Numbered from the stretch's first letter, positions 31,311 through 44,611 are shown. The stretch: 64,000 nucleotides of DNA from Ustulina deusta (GCA_023159155.1 JAJNNX010000055.1:1-64000), one strand, 5' to 3'. The notes: generated by a model from the letters alone, not told the origin. Translations and numbers: made by a program.

Positions 31311-33434
31311 TTACTCTGGCTTCTCCTCCGCCTCTGCGGCGCCGTTAGGCTTCTCCTTCTCCTTCTCCAACTTTTCCTCCAGGTCCTTTTTGTCCTTTGT
31401 GAGGGTCTCGATGCTGGATTGAAGCTCCGACTTTGATGCCTGAGCCGCTTTCACGTCTGCCTCTAGTTGGGCAACTTTGGCTTCGAGCGCGGCCTTGTCC
31501 TGTACCATATCGTCAGTTCTCATCAATTATACTGTGTTAGGAGCTGGGTAATGGAGACAACATACCTTGTTTGCGGTCTGGAGACCTTCCTCAGCCGCTG
31601 TGTACTTCTTTTGGGCAGCCTCATTTTGCTCACGAAGGCTGGCGATCTCGGTAGACTTCTTGGTGACCTGAGTTTTGGCCTTACCGCTCTCCTCTTCCAC
31701 ACTCTTGAGCTTCTCCTGGAGTTCGGTGACTTGCTTAGTAGCGTTCTGGGCCTCAGTTGACTTCTCGTCAATCTGGGATTTGAGCTTGCTGCCCTCTGCC
31801 TCGGTAGACTTCAGCTTGGCGTCCAGCTCGGTGACTTGTTGAGATATTTTTTCGACCTCGGCCTTGAGACTGTTATTGGTATCCTGTAGCTTGACTAGAT
31901 TCTTCTCGACCTTGGCCTTGTCGTCGCGGATCTGCTCCAACTCCTCCTCATGACTCTCTTCCAACGCCTCTGTTTCCTCCTCTTGTTCCTTTACAAAGGT
32001 GTCGTATTTTTTCTGGAGATCCTGTTGTTGCTTCTTGCCCGCCTTGAGCTCCTCTTTCAGCGACTCGGACGCCTTGACCGACTCAACGTGCGCACCCTGT
32101 AGAGTGCTAAGCTTCTCTCCGAGCTCTGCCAATTTCTTCTTAGCCGCCTCCAAGTCAGTAGAAGCTTTATTCTTGGCAGCATCATACTCGCCGACAAGGC
32201 CGTCAAAACTTGTCTGTAAAGTCTGATGCTTCTCTTGCCACGAAAGTGTCTCCTCCTTGGCAGCCTCCAAGTCGCTGGCGATGCTATCCAACTCCTCCTC
32301 CGAGGCCTTCAGCTTCTCTTGCCATTCGACAGTTTCTTTCTTGGCACCTTCCGAATCGTTAGCTAGGCTATTGTAGGTGGCCTGTAAAGCCTCGTGCTTC
32401 TTCTGCCACTCTGCAACCTGCTTCTTAGTTGCGTCACGCTCAGCGGCGATGGTGTCGTAGTCTGTCTGTAGTGCCTTGTGTTTGCCTTCCCATTCGGCAA
32501 CCTGTTTCTTGGCGAGTTCTGACTCGGACTGGAGGCTTTTGTACGTCGCCTGCAAAGCCTGGTGCTTCTGTTGCCACTGGGATGACTCTTTCTTAACGCC
32601 CTCAGATTCACTGACCAGGCTATCGTATGTGGATTGTAAGGTCTGATGCTTCTCTTGCCACTCTGTGACCACCTTCTTTGTAGCCTCGGATCGGCTGGTT
32701 AAGTCGTCGTATGTAGACTGCAAGGCCTTGTGTTTGTCTTGCCATTCGGCAGCCTCGGCCTGAACAGCACTCAGTTCAGCAGCAAGCTTCTCCTGTGCCT
32801 GCGCCAGATCGGATCGCGACCGCTGCACCTCAGCTAAAGCGGCCTTGGCAGCGGACAGCTGCTCGCCGGACCACTTGCTCAGGGCTTTATTCGACTGTTG
32901 CAGTTGCTGGTTGTCGCTCTGCGACTTGGCCAAGGTGGCTTTCTCCTCATCGAGGGCCTTCTTGACAGCGGCGAGCTCTTTTGCAACCTTGGCCTGCTCT
33001 GCCTGTAGGGCGTCACGGGCGGCAGCTGTATCGGCGAGCTCCTTCTTGACGGCGGTCAGATCACCTTCAAGCGAGCGATGCTTCTCTGCGGATCCATCCA
33101 AATCCTGCTTGGCGGCGGACAGCTCCTGCGAAAGTGATTCCTTGGCTTGATCGAGGGCTGCAAGCTTCTCCTCCAGGGCCTTCAGCTGCTGCTTGGCGGC
33201 GCCATCCAATTCCAGGGCACGGGCAGCAGCAGCGCCGTCCCGCTCCTGCGACTCGGCTTGAAGCTTGTCGGCCTGCTGCTGGTTCTCGCGCTCCAAGGCA
33301 GCAATCTTGTTCTGGAGTGCGTCGACCTCCTCCTGGAGGGTGGCAACTTGTTGGTCCTGCTCGGCGATCCGCTTGTCCAGATGGTCCTTGGCGAGGGGAT
33401 CGGCGCCCGAGAGGGTGGAGAGGATGTTGCCCAT
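31311..33434 (-). CDS. Coiled-coil protein with seven 28-residue repeats
   Basis: Two exons, 33434-31566 and 31499-31311, are joined by a 66-nt phase-0 intron and give 685 residues. The protein starts MGNILSTL, which fits the N-myristoylation consensus (Gly2, Ser6) and suggests membrane anchoring. Almost everything else is predicted coiled coil rich in Ala, Glu, Lys and Gln. Residues 230-425 form seven tandem repeats of exactly 28 residues (four heptads), each with WQxKHxxLQxxY-like wording. Trp recurs at 231, 259, 287, 315, 343, 371 and 399. The tail ends in an acidic/Lys-rich segment. Long coiled-coil proteins act as tethers or scaffolds; no specific homologue is recognised. Confidence 0.85.
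32157..32747 (-). repeat. 84-bp coding tandem repeats
   Basis: Seven 84-bp units encode the 28-residue repeats of the coiled-coil protein. The DNA copies differ at many positions while the Trp spacing is exact, so the array appears old and kept by selection on protein length rather than freshly amplified. Confidence 0.8.
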
Positions 33435-36255
33435 TGTGGCTCCGGCTACGAGTCAATTGACGTGCGGGGATATGTACGGACTGTCGAGATGTCGGTGCGT
33501 GGCGCTGGCTGTGAAGAGCGGCGGCGTGTTAGCTGGGTGCACCGGAGATGCCGAGAACGTGACCACAACACGATGGCTGCACGGTCAGAGACAGAGAGGT
33601 GTAGCACAGTGCTGTGCGAGGCTTACAAACTATATGCGCGCTGCGTTGCTGGTCCGTCGAGCGCTCTCTCGGGAATGGGTAGGTATGGAGGGGTAAATCG
33701 AAGTGAGGGGAGCAAGAAATCTAGTCATTGACTCGCGAGTCCGGAGGATAAAAGAAAAAAAAACCTAGAATTCCCACTTTGGCGGTCAGGCCTTGTTCGG
33801 TTGGCCTGGTGATTTTTTGGGGGTTTTTTTGGTCTTTGATACTGTCTGATCACCCCTGGTAAGTAGCGGATCCCGCCTTTAGCACAGTACACCACTGCCT
33901 AGAGGGAATAATAAGTACCTACCTAGTACCTAGCTAAGCTAGCCTACAACAGTGGTACAATGGACTATTGTTCGGATAGCACAAACAGATCTTTACCTGG
34001 CACTACACTGGGTAGTATGCCCTCGTATAGTGTATGTAGGTATTACACTATATAGTATACCAAACAAATTGCTTCTAGTTGGAGGCTAGATTCACTTTAA
34101 ATAAATGAATGGCTCAACTTTATAAATTGTGGTGTACACTATGAAGCAATAGGTGGCAATGATTAGCGATTATTCATTGGGTCGCTTATTTAGGTGGTCA
34201 GGTACTCAGTCTACAAAAACACTCTTACCTTAGGTAGTACTACCTGATATGTAGAACCCTGACCACTATCTTGTCCAAGTACACTACTGTAGTATGCCGA
34301 GTGTACTAAGAGTTTTGTGTGTTTCTTTTTCTTTTGGGTTGATACCTCTGTCCATGGGCCATATGTAGTGCAGATATATAGAGATGCTCTCAACTTGTTG
34401 CTGTGTATTTCCTTGCTCAATGATCAAGAGCTCATTGCATGCTCAGCTGTCTCTACAATGCAGTATGTGCACACTACCACCTACCTACGTGTACTACTTG
34501 TTCTTTGACCCAACCTTGGATAGATAAGCTAGGTAGGTACGCTACCTACCTATATGCTTACCTAGTTCATGCAGATGAATGTTGCATGATGCTAACCCGA
34601 TGCACAATCTCACACATCATCTACACCCCACTATTGCCTACTTTTCTGGGATATGTACCTTTGATAGCTAGGCATGCCTACAACTTGGATAGATACCTAC
34701 GTGTCATGTCTCCATTTCTTTTGGTTTGCTGTTGTCCATGATATCCACATCACCCGGTACACTACACTACCTACAGTTAAAAATACTTAGTAGTATGTAA
34801 GTCAGTAGTGCACATTCAGGTGCAGCACACAACACTTGGGTATATACCTAAGTACTATTTATTCTTTGATCTATTATATTATAGATGTATACATAGATGT
34901 GTTGTCATTTTCTATGGGGAATTACTGCATTGATTGCTAATTAGTCTAGCAATTAACAACTTTCCAACTTATTGGTATGGTATCTATGTGCTGAATAGGT
35001 GCAGGTTAGATAGCTCCCATACTACCTAGACCTTGTGTAGGTACCACCTATGACTAAGTATATATAACAAGATGACGCCTTCAAGGTACCTACCCAGTGT
35101 AGGTACTTATAAGATTGTCCTGGTGGGACAGCTAATCTCAACAAGCTAGGGTCTCCCATACTCACCACCAGATTGCACTGTATCACGAAGTCCTGGTTGC
35201 CCCCAAGCTGGTGTGTACTTGCCCTGATCCATTATTGTGACTCTTCCACTACAAATATCTTATTGCACCATAATTCCACTGCTATCCCCTACCAACAAGG
35301 CAATACAGCAGAAACCAAGCTCACAACTCTTTCAATGCTCTTTCAACTACTCGATTTTTATTTCTCACTTTTTACACTTGCAAGCTAGCTATCTACTTAG
35401 TATTGCTGCTAGCACAATTGCATACATAATCTACTATCCACTACTAGCTTGGTACATAGGTCCGCTGTCCATACACTAGGTAGTACAGCATGCTACTGTA
35501 GGTAATTTAACATGATATACCCTTGTAATATTAGACCCCTGGAATAAATAGTGTGGTGCACACCTAGCGTAGTGTAGTTACACCTGTAGTTACACACAGT
35601 GCCACAGTGGGTTCTGACCACTCGCAAGTACACCAAGTACCTATGTAACCTCCATCTAGTTACCTAGTCTACCTGCAGATGCCATCAACTTGAAGAATGC
35701 CAACTACCTAGGCTTTGAAATGTAGGAACAGGGCTCATCAGATATGCCGTTTCAGATCGAGTCTAGTCTGTGGAGGAAATCCAACACTCCCTACAAACCA
35801 CACTATCCGACAAAGAGAGTGGATAGGCGAAAAAGCAAACATCAGGTCAACCTCGTCAGATCAGTTAGAGATGTCGCGTGTCATTCAGGTCAGCCGGTTC
35901 GTCACTTTATGAGGGGGCGGCATATGCGTTGCGGGTTGTCTTCTCACTCAAGCCTCAATGGAGCCTCCCCGGCACATGCTGAATGTCAAAGGATATCGAA
36001 AGCTGCCTCGTAAAGATGTTATTACAGACATATGAGAACCCCAGCGCTCCCTAGCCCAGGGGTGTGCCACATAGGGCGGTTGGTGTCTGTCGGCGGACTC
36101 ACCATTATTGTGTATCTAGTCGTCACGTCTCTAGTCGTGTAGGAATGGTGGTAGGATCTTGAATCTAGGCTTTTTTTTTCATTTAGTAACTCTCCATCAG
36201 GCCAGCAATTCCGCTACGAATCATGGCCGATTGACAGACGCCCTGGCACCAAGAC
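33435..36255. other. Long gene-free region rich in TACCTA/TAGGTA
   Basis: Nearly 3 kb with no credible coding sequence. From about 33.9 to 35.7 kb the hexamers TACCTA and TAGGTA, often in palindromic neighbourhood (TACCTACC…GGTAGGTA), appear dozens of times. The proximal part is the 5' region of the coiled-coil gene. Confidence 0.6.
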
Positions 36256-38120
36256 CTAAGTACCCTGGGGCCCGTCGACTTGACCGTATATTCCTCCATC
36301 GAGGATGAGATCCTCATTGTTATCCAACTCATCTTGCACCCGCCGCCATTTCATAGCATTTGCCCTCCGACCCTCCTGGGCATTCCCTTTGCCCTTGGCA
36401 TCAAACACAGGCTTGATTAAACCGCTGAGCAGGGGGTTCTTGCTAAAGGCGCCACTGCCTCTAATAGGATTCCCGCTCGTCTCCCCCAAGACAGAACTGC
36501 TGTCCCCGCTGGTTTCTTGTTCGTTGGGGCTCTCCGGGCGTTCGACGGGTGCCATTTTTCGTACAACCTTACCCCCGACCAGGTCGATGCTGATCACTTG
36601 TCGACGTTTCTCATAATCCGGAAGGGCGTTCCATTCCATTTCTCGCAGAATCTTCTGTTGCCGTTTGAGCTCCCGGGCGCGTTCTTCGGGGGTTGCCCAC
36701 TGCAAAGCTAAGGTCAGTGCTTGCGGATTGTATTTGTGACACAGTTCACAGAGGTTTTAGGCGTACGTCCGGATCCGGGGAACGCGAGAATAGAGGACGC
36801 TAGCATCCAATACCAGGTAGGATGGGAGCCAATGACTTCAATGATGACTTACGATATTCCCACCCGTCCCAGCCACAGCTCCACTGACATCAAACTCGGC
36901 AGCTTCATCTCTCACGGTAGTTCTGCGTGCATTCTGTGCCTGAAAACCGAGCAGTCTATCACGATGCTCCAGAGCCTTGGTCTCCGCCTCACTGGTTGTG
37001 CCGTGGACTTCTTTGGGTTTGGAAAAAGGTGCCGGTGTTTTCGATACTTCAGCTCGTTTGTGGGCTTGACGATCAACTTCAATATTCAGAGTAAGCAATC
37101 ACTACAGTCAGGATTAAACGAACAAATATCCCGGGCGTACACAGAGCTCGCCAAGTACGGTGTAGTCGAAAAGAAGGGTTGATAGTACTCACTAGCCATC
37201 TTTTCTCTGCCGCGTTCATCCCGTAGCTCACGGATCATGGATTGAACCTCTACAGAGCTCAAAAGCGGCGTGCCGCAGAATGTACAAGGGCCAAGACCTT
37301 CCTTGACACATATGACTTTACCGCAGTTGAGACAATTAGGGGCAGAAGCTAGGAGAGGGTGCCGGGCTGCTACGCAGTTGCACCTTCGGAGAGTAGCGTC
37401 AGTTGTTTGGGAAGGGTTCGTGGTCATCTCAAGCGCGCGAATGGCGGCATCGAGATCTGATAATGCAGTAGAGGCACCATGCATCGCCGTGCCGCCCGAG
37501 ATATGAACTTTAGTCTTGGGCGCTGGTGTGGAAGACCGTGATGCAGGTGTTGATTTGGACTTGGGAGGAGCCAGGTCAGAGATCAGCCGTCCTTGTCCCG
37601 ACTGAGTATATTTCGGGGCAGGTGGCGGCGTCGCGGATTGGCGAAGTATCGTCTTCACCGTCGTTGAGGCAACTGTTGGGACCATGGCGGGGCTGGGTCG
37701 CCGGGCGATATAGTCCTCACCGATGTTCTTCTTGTTGTATGCAGTTCCGGGGGCCGGGCCGGATTCCAACACCCCTCGCGGTGCAGGCGTGTGCAAGAGC
37801 GGCTTTTTCTTTTTGGAATGGCTCCTGTTGGATTTCGGCACGGGTTCAGCAGTAGGTCCAAGACCACGAGAACCAGAGCTAGAGCCAGACTCGAAAGCCG
37901 CGGCAGCACCAAGATTAACAGGACTGGGCCTGGAAGGCTTAGGGTCCTGCCTCCTCGAGTTGAATGAGACAATGAAATCGACGGCCTCGGGAGTGTCGTC
38001 CAAAAAATTGCGGAAATATTCGGCAGCCTCTGATTTGGACAAGGTCGCAGCGTAATTCAGAACCCGTTTTAGCTCGTCATCAGGCAGGGGCAGAAGCCTG
38101 AAGAGCTGCATTGTCGACAT
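36256..38120 (-). CDS. RQT4: ASC-1/TRIP4 (Rqt4-type) zinc-finger protein
   Basis: Three exons, 38120-37193, 37076-36853 and 36699-36256, give 531 residues. The start is the ATG before STMQLFRLLPLPDDEL, which matches the ASC-1 N-terminus; the in-frame extension to 38153 has no ATG. After a Ser/Pro-rich linker comes the C2HC5 zinc finger, with ligands Cys247, Cys249, His254, Cys263, Cys266, Cys271, Cys279 and Cys282. The C-terminal part has REKMA…DRQAHKRAEV and WATPEERARELKRQQK…DLVGGKVVR, typical of the family. In yeast and mammals this protein belongs to the RQC-trigger (ASC-1) complex, which splits collided ribosomes together with a Slh1/ASCC3 helicase. Confidence 0.93.
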
Positions 38121-39978
38121 GGCGCTGGTGTCGTAAATATGTAGGCTTTCCAATTATTATTCTGACTTGGCCAGCCAAGATAATCCTCTGTGCTTGGTAC
38201 TTGTATGCGGTGGACGCAACTACCCAAGCAACACACGTGTTTGTCGATGCGTTACCGTACCTAGGTATAGCGAAATCTCTATTTGCTTGTTCTTGTGCTC
38301 TCGGGAGGTATTGCAGGCGAAGGCTTCCGGCGAGGACTCATCATAGGAGGGTGGAACCCAGGTACCGAGGTACCTACCTACCTTATGTACATAATACCTC
38401 ATCAGTTCAATTGGGAAGGTATTTGCTCCACAAGTTGAATAAATTGAGTTCCATGAAATGAGCATATGTTTATAAGCGATAATCATCTAGCGATCGGGCC
38501 ATGTTTGCAGACCCTCATACACGCTCATACCCTCATGCTCTCATCTTCATATTCACTATTATCTCTCGCAGGACATTTTGCTTTGAAGACGACAGCGCCC
38601 ACAGCAGTCATAACTCTGACAAGCTGTCCTTGCAATGGAGGTCAACAAGTGCAGCGTGCACGACTGCCCGAGACATAATTGCTCACAGTATCGAGTCATA
38701 TGATGACAGCATCCCTGTTGTGTGTGTAGGAGATATGTGCCGAGATGACCATCTCTCTTCGAAATTAACCAACTAGGCTACCGGACGGGTTGCTTGCAAC
38801 GTGCCAGCGTCCACGAACGAAGAGGTCGGTGAAAGGCGTTGGGAGCGTGAAATGCCCTCCAGCAGGTAATACAGGATCCAAGAACGACCACATGAACCCG
38901 CGCGCGTGAGCACCTCGGCCGGCTGAACCCCGCGATGATAAGCCCAAGCCCGCCGCCACCCCCTCAGCTTGCACCTCCAATCATCGCCGGGGCCGCTCGT
39001 TTTAAAGCTATTCCAACGAAGAGGTGTTTATATAAGAGGTGCGCAATGGAGACTATGATGAATCGGGTTGAAATAGGATCAAGTCTGCATCGTTGTTTGA
39101 GGCTTGAGACAGCTTGGAAGCACTCATCGCCACATTCCTAGGCCATTCTCAGTGTCATAGCTGACTTAAACCAAACATGGTTAACTCAGCAACGCCAGCT
39201 ATCTAGTCACTGCCGAACCAAGATGATTAAAAACTACCCGCAGTCGTACCCAAAAATCATTGTCGAACAGCAAACATTGTGTTCTGAAATAGAGAAAATC
39301 GTTCCTTCAAGCCTTCAAGCGCCAACTTATCGATCCAGTTGTGCGTCCATCTGCACGACAAAACTCCCCTCCTTGCCTATTACAGTAAGCACCATACATA
39401 GTGCGTCGGAGACGTGGAGAATCCTGCCCCGGTTAGCCTCTTTCCCTTGAGCTCAGTTCGTATCGGGATTCTGTTGGCGCAAACAAGTGAAGTAAGTGAT
39501 GTTGCATCCACCGGCACTCCTCCGGATAATTGAGTTTGAAACTAAATACCTAGTTCCAGCTGCCCAAATCGGCTTTCAAGGCTCAACCAATATTAGACAA
39601 GCAGACGCAGGCACAGGCACAGGCACAGTCAGGTGCACTTACGTGCGTGTAAGTCAACGTCGCATGCATAGAGCATCAACAAGCTAAACCAAACTCACGA
39701 TACGCGACTATTATTATTGGACTGATTGATATAGTCCGTATGCAGGCACTCCCTGCTTGTCTGTGCCCTGATCGCTCGGGCCAGTAGCAATGGCAAAGTT
39801 ATCGTCATATAACACTTTTGAACAGCCCTTGACGGCTAACCCCGGGTATGAAAGAACGAGGATCACGGCCGTATCCTCGACTCAGTATATTATTGATGGT
39901 AGCGAATCTAAAAGAGAGCATGGCCTCCGCTCTCTTCGTCATGGCTTCTTTTCAGGAGCTGATTCTTTCCTTCTCAAG
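38121..39978. other. Intergenic, no gene seen
   Basis: Short frames only. A small GGCACA triplication lies near 39609-39626. The right end contains the promoter of the glycosidase gene, and an in-frame ATG at 39790 extends that frame but is not preferred. Confidence 0.5.
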
Positions 39979-42847
39979 ATGGCCGCTATGTTCTCCGTTA
40001 TTGTCACCTTCCTGCTCTTCACCCACACAGTTCTGGCACACCGCCAGCCTCTGATACGTCAGAACACAGGTGATGTGAGGGGCACCTCGTTTCTCGACCA
40101 TGAGGATCCTATATCCGATTTTTTCGGACGCACTTTCCTGCGGGATAACATTCCCTACATCGACATCCCTGACAAGCTTATTCAGGATGTATATTATTAC
40201 AGATGGACATCGCTACAGCGGAATCTTCGCTATGTGACTGCTGGTACAGGCTATATGTGTACTGAGTTCGTGCACCCTGTCGGGTATGCCCAGGCTTTCG
40301 GCACTATCGATGCAGCTGCTGGCCATCAAATCGATGAGTCGAGGTGGCTTCGGAATACAGCCTACGCCGACGACTATATCCAACTCTACACTAGGGGTCC
40401 CGCCGACCCGCTCCAGTATACTCAATGGATATTGGATGCCATGAGTCGCCGCGCCATGGTGACGGGTGATAGTGAGTTCTTAGGTACCCAATTGCACGAC
40501 TTAGTTCGTGTATGGACTCTATGGGATCCCTATTTCGATTCGACTGTCGGGCTATATTACTATCAACCAGTTTGGGACGCCCAGGAATTGTCTCTGCCAG
40601 GTTTCGTAGCTGATCCAGACAACACGAACTGGGATCTGAGGAAGGATGGTCCGTATACATACCGTCCGAGTCACAAGTAAGTCCCATCTATCATTTACCA
40701 CGGAACAAGTGCTACCAGATGCCTCTGCCAAATCGTCTTGCTCTCGTTCTTCCTCAAACACAGGCAGATAAGAGTTTATTAACACTTCGTCGTATAGTGC
40801 CTACATGGTCGCAAATGCTAGGGCTATCGCGAGGGCTGCCAATATTGCCCATGATAATCTCATCGAATCTAATTTTTCCAGGATCGCAGACGAGCTCGAG
40901 GCAGCCATGTACGAGATTTTGTGGGCTCCTGAACAGGAATTCTTTGTACGTGGGTGTTCAACTGGGTTCTCTACTCGGTTTTATCAGAATAGTCAGGTGT
41001 AGATAGTTGGATAGCTCGTCCCTTCCTTGATGGTCTCAAACTGACACTGTTTCTACCGCAGATGGATATCATCCGTCCTAACAATCCTGACCTGATCCGT
41101 CTCACAGGCCGTGAGCAAGTCGGATTGTTTCCTTATCGATTCGGCATCGGCTTGGAGGAAGACTACGCTCAGCCAGCCCTGAATGCCATGTTCGACTCCA
41201 TGGGTTTCTTGGCACCCTATGGTCCCACGACTTTGGAAATTCGCGACCCGTGGTTCGCAGCTACGAAGCCCGATCCGAGTTACTGTAAATCGCCCCTCTC
41301 ACATGTTACGATGTCAAGTAAGAAGAAGCACTGACGGTTTATAGGCTGTTGGTGGAATGGCATGTCCTGGCCATACTCCACTAGTCATACTCTTAAATCA
41401 CTGGCGGCAATCTACCGATCAGGTGTTACCAACGCTACCGCGGAACAGTATTATCAGTATCTGCGGACATATGCCCAGACACAGCAAAAGAACGGAAAGC
41501 CTTATGTCGCCGAATCTCATTCTCCATTTTCCGATGTCTGGAGCGCAGACAGTACTAACCACTCAGAGCATTACGATCATTCAACTAACAACGAGTAAGT
41601 GGACCCGTTACCTTCGCTAGCCCCTTTGACTCAGATGGCTCCAAGAGCCTGAGTTGCCCCTCTACACAAGTATTCCAGTCCCGTAAGCCGTGATATTTCC
41701 AACATAAACGAGAAGTGTTGACCCTTGGTATTTCAGCGATGTCATCACTGGGCTTTTGGGCATTATACCGCAATCGGACGACACTCTCCACCTTTCCCCC
41801 ATCATCCCAAGGAACTGGACCTACTTCGCCCTCGAGAATCTGCCCTACCACGGACATTTAGTCACCGTTCTATACGACAAGGATGGGTCGAGGTATAATG
41901 CAGGACCGGGATTGACTGTCTACGTCGACGGCGAAAAGGTACATCACGGAGAGGATCAATCCGCCATAGTTCCGATCCCACAACCCATAGTACCCCTAGA
42001 TGAAGCACCTATCAACATCGCAGCAAATCCCGACGGCCCAGGTCAATATCCCACGGCAGACGCCACATTCACGTATCCGGCTGACTACAGCTACAAGGCC
42101 ATCGACGGGGTAGTCTACTACGATCAAGTACCTGACAATCGGTGGACAGACTACACATCCCCCAATCCGAATGACACGCTCACCGTCCATTTCGCACGGC
42201 CGCGCAATGTGTCATCGGTCACTCTCGCTCTCTATTCCGACATTTCACGAGGCGGTAGCATCGATTTACCGAGGCTTATCGAGATCTACGGCTCCTCGGG
42301 ACTCATTACATCGGCAGACTCCAGCACGATACTCCTGTCAAACGACCACAACAAAATCAGCTTCGACCCTGTAGAGACAAGGTTCATCGCAGTCAACATG
42401 TACCGGCGCTCAGAAACGACGTGGGTGGGCGTTTGCGAGCTCGAGGTATGGACACCACCGCCGACAGGGCCGACGTATTTCGCCGTAGACGCACATCTCA
42501 CGGGGACAAAAACACAGGTACTCTTTGACACGTCATCGACGGCGACGGGCAATGGAGCTATAGTTGGTGGTATTAGGGCCGACAGTAATGTAGCCTTCTC
42601 GGGCATTAGGTCGGATGGCCATTCGACGCACCTAACGCTCAGCTATGCGAACCCTGGTGCTACCGCCGTCCAAATCAGTGTCGAGGTAAACCAAAAACCG
42701 CAGGCAGTTTTGACGTTAGCGCCGTCGGGCGGTAAATATTCTACTGTTGCGACAGAGGTCACGTTAGCTAAGGGGAAGAATTATGTCAGCTTGAGAGGTG
42801 GTTCGGATAAAGTAGAGGTTCGATATGAGACATTAAGGATAGACTAG
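39979..42847 (+). CDS. Secreted six-hairpin glycosidase with discoidin-like domain
   Basis: Five exons, 39979-40676, 40798-40945, 41062-41284, 41345-41594 and 41737-42847, give 809 residues with all phases consistent. ATG 39979 is preferred because it yields a signal peptide (MFSVIVTFLLFTHTVLA). The catalytic part is an (alpha/alpha)6-type glycosidase resembling GH63/mannosylglycerate-hydrolase-like proteins. It contains CTEFVHPVGYAQAFGTID, RWLRNTAYADDYIQLY, GLFPYRFGIGLEEDY, CCWWNGMSWPYSTSHTLK and HYDHSTNNDDVITGLLG. A region with RWTDY…LTVHF and RFIAVNMYRR…GVCELEVW is like an F5/8 type C (discoidin) carbohydrate-binding domain, followed by a beta-rich C-terminal domain. It probably acts outside the cell on plant or microbial glycans; the exact substrate is unknown. 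Confidence 0.85.
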
Positions 42848-44611
42848 ATACTCAGGGACTAATGTCATTTTGCATAACCTTTATAGTTGTTAGATAGCCA
42901 GTCGAAGGGTTTGGTTTTTCTCTCTCGACCATGTCCAACAACACTACATTTTAAATTCGTGCTTAAGCATTGTGAGCAGCATGGGGACATCCCAGGTGCG
43001 ACTCATCTCGTGGGGTGTTGTTTGAAGGTTGGCGGATAGGTACTGCTTTTGACGTACAAAGAAACATGATAACGAACAATGCTAGGCTCCCTTTGGTACG
43101 AAAAGGGTTGCACTCGAATTAGCAGTTTGACAACCTCTGACCCCTTTCTGTACGGCTAGCGAAAGTAATTCGTCCACTGAGCATGACAATCCGTTTCTTG
43201 TTTTAGGTTTGTTGAAATGCTGTCTTATTGAGAGGGTCGGTAGAGGTCTAGATTTTGTTTTCGACACTATTGTCTACATCGAGCTAGAGGATTCTATACA
43301 CTGTAGCGACAGCATAATTCGAACGGAATCGTGCAGATTGGATTGTATAATCAGTAGCGGCTGGTTCTATATTTGCCATGGTGATTGCATGGGCACGCCA
43401 CTCAAAGCCACTGTTGACATTCATACAGGGAATGCCGTGTCGCTCATGGCCATCATGTCATTTGCTATTGCTAGCAGCAGCGACTCTGATTTAGTAAATG
43501 TCAGCATCTAGAACTATCCTACGCGAGATGCAGCTAATCTGCACACATTCCTCTACCCGGATAATTACACATCCAACACTATCTTGAAAGAACATAAGAA
43601 TTGGCGATTCGAGGAAGTCCCTACCTACCTAGGTTAGGTACTTAGTCACGGCCGCCATCTTTGACCCCGCTATACGGGTTTGGGAGCAACGCATCGGGGT
43701 CTAGCCTTTGCATCGTCGACGGTCCTTTCGTGAACACGGTGCTTCACATCGAAGATTGAACGGTTCAATACCCCATGCAAGCACGATCGTCTTACAACCC
43801 CGGTTAGTCGGTCAACTTCTTATATTTTCTGACAGCCCGATCTCCTGCCTTATCCGCGCTGTTACACTGTTGTAGTAACACAGTCCGAGATAATCCAGCA
43901 GTAAGTCGTCTCTCTATTCTCTGGTTTTCACCCCGCTAGAAATAGACTATATGTAAGGTATTCTGTCTCTAAAGCTGTTTATACTATTCGCATTACATGA
44001 TTGACTAGTAAAAAACCTAATATCTATATTCCGTGTCTTAAGCACCCTCCCGACCAATTGTCCCCTCACTAACTCTGCTGTGGTAGACGGGTCGCCTGTA
44101 TTCTGGCTCTGGCCAGTTTCGCCGTATACAACATCTTTCCAGACCGCAAGCCATCAGAGTTTGACGAAGCCGTAGGGATATTTCAGCAGGGCGATCCAGA
44201 CGACCGTCGGTAGATGTCTTGGCATGACCGCTTGGAGCTATCATTGGTAGTATATGCCTGTGGCCTTATGACCTAGCAAAGGATACTACTCCTACCTAGA
44301 GGTACCTACCTCCTGCATGATTTACATGCATATCTAGCCTGGCACTCTTGAGGTTTCCCTCCTCTGCACGTATGGAATGACCTTAGGTACCATGGATAAG
44401 TAGGTAAGTACATACGTGTAGTTGTGCTCAATCATCCATCATCCGATAAAGAGCAGTAGGGAAGCCTGCGATGGCTTCCTAATGGCAACCTGCCTCTCTA
44501 CAAGCAGCGGAACCGTGGTTCGTGCCATGTTGCTACAAAGCCACCACACGTCCTTTCGACCGACGATATCGCTAAGCTAACGCTGTATAGAGACAGGAAT
44601 TGTTCAAGTCA
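42848..44611. other. Intergenic, no supported gene
   Basis: A 100-codon frame at 43209-43511 has no recognisable domain and odd composition. TACCTA/TAGGTA words occur near 43620 and 44300-44400. I see nothing else. Confidence 0.5.

Noticed and set aside
33147..33731. 194-codon plus-strand frame at the 5' end of the coiled-coil gene
   Set aside because: Leu-rich antisense reading of Gln/Glu/Lys codons; no domain, and it runs out into the coiled-coil promoter.
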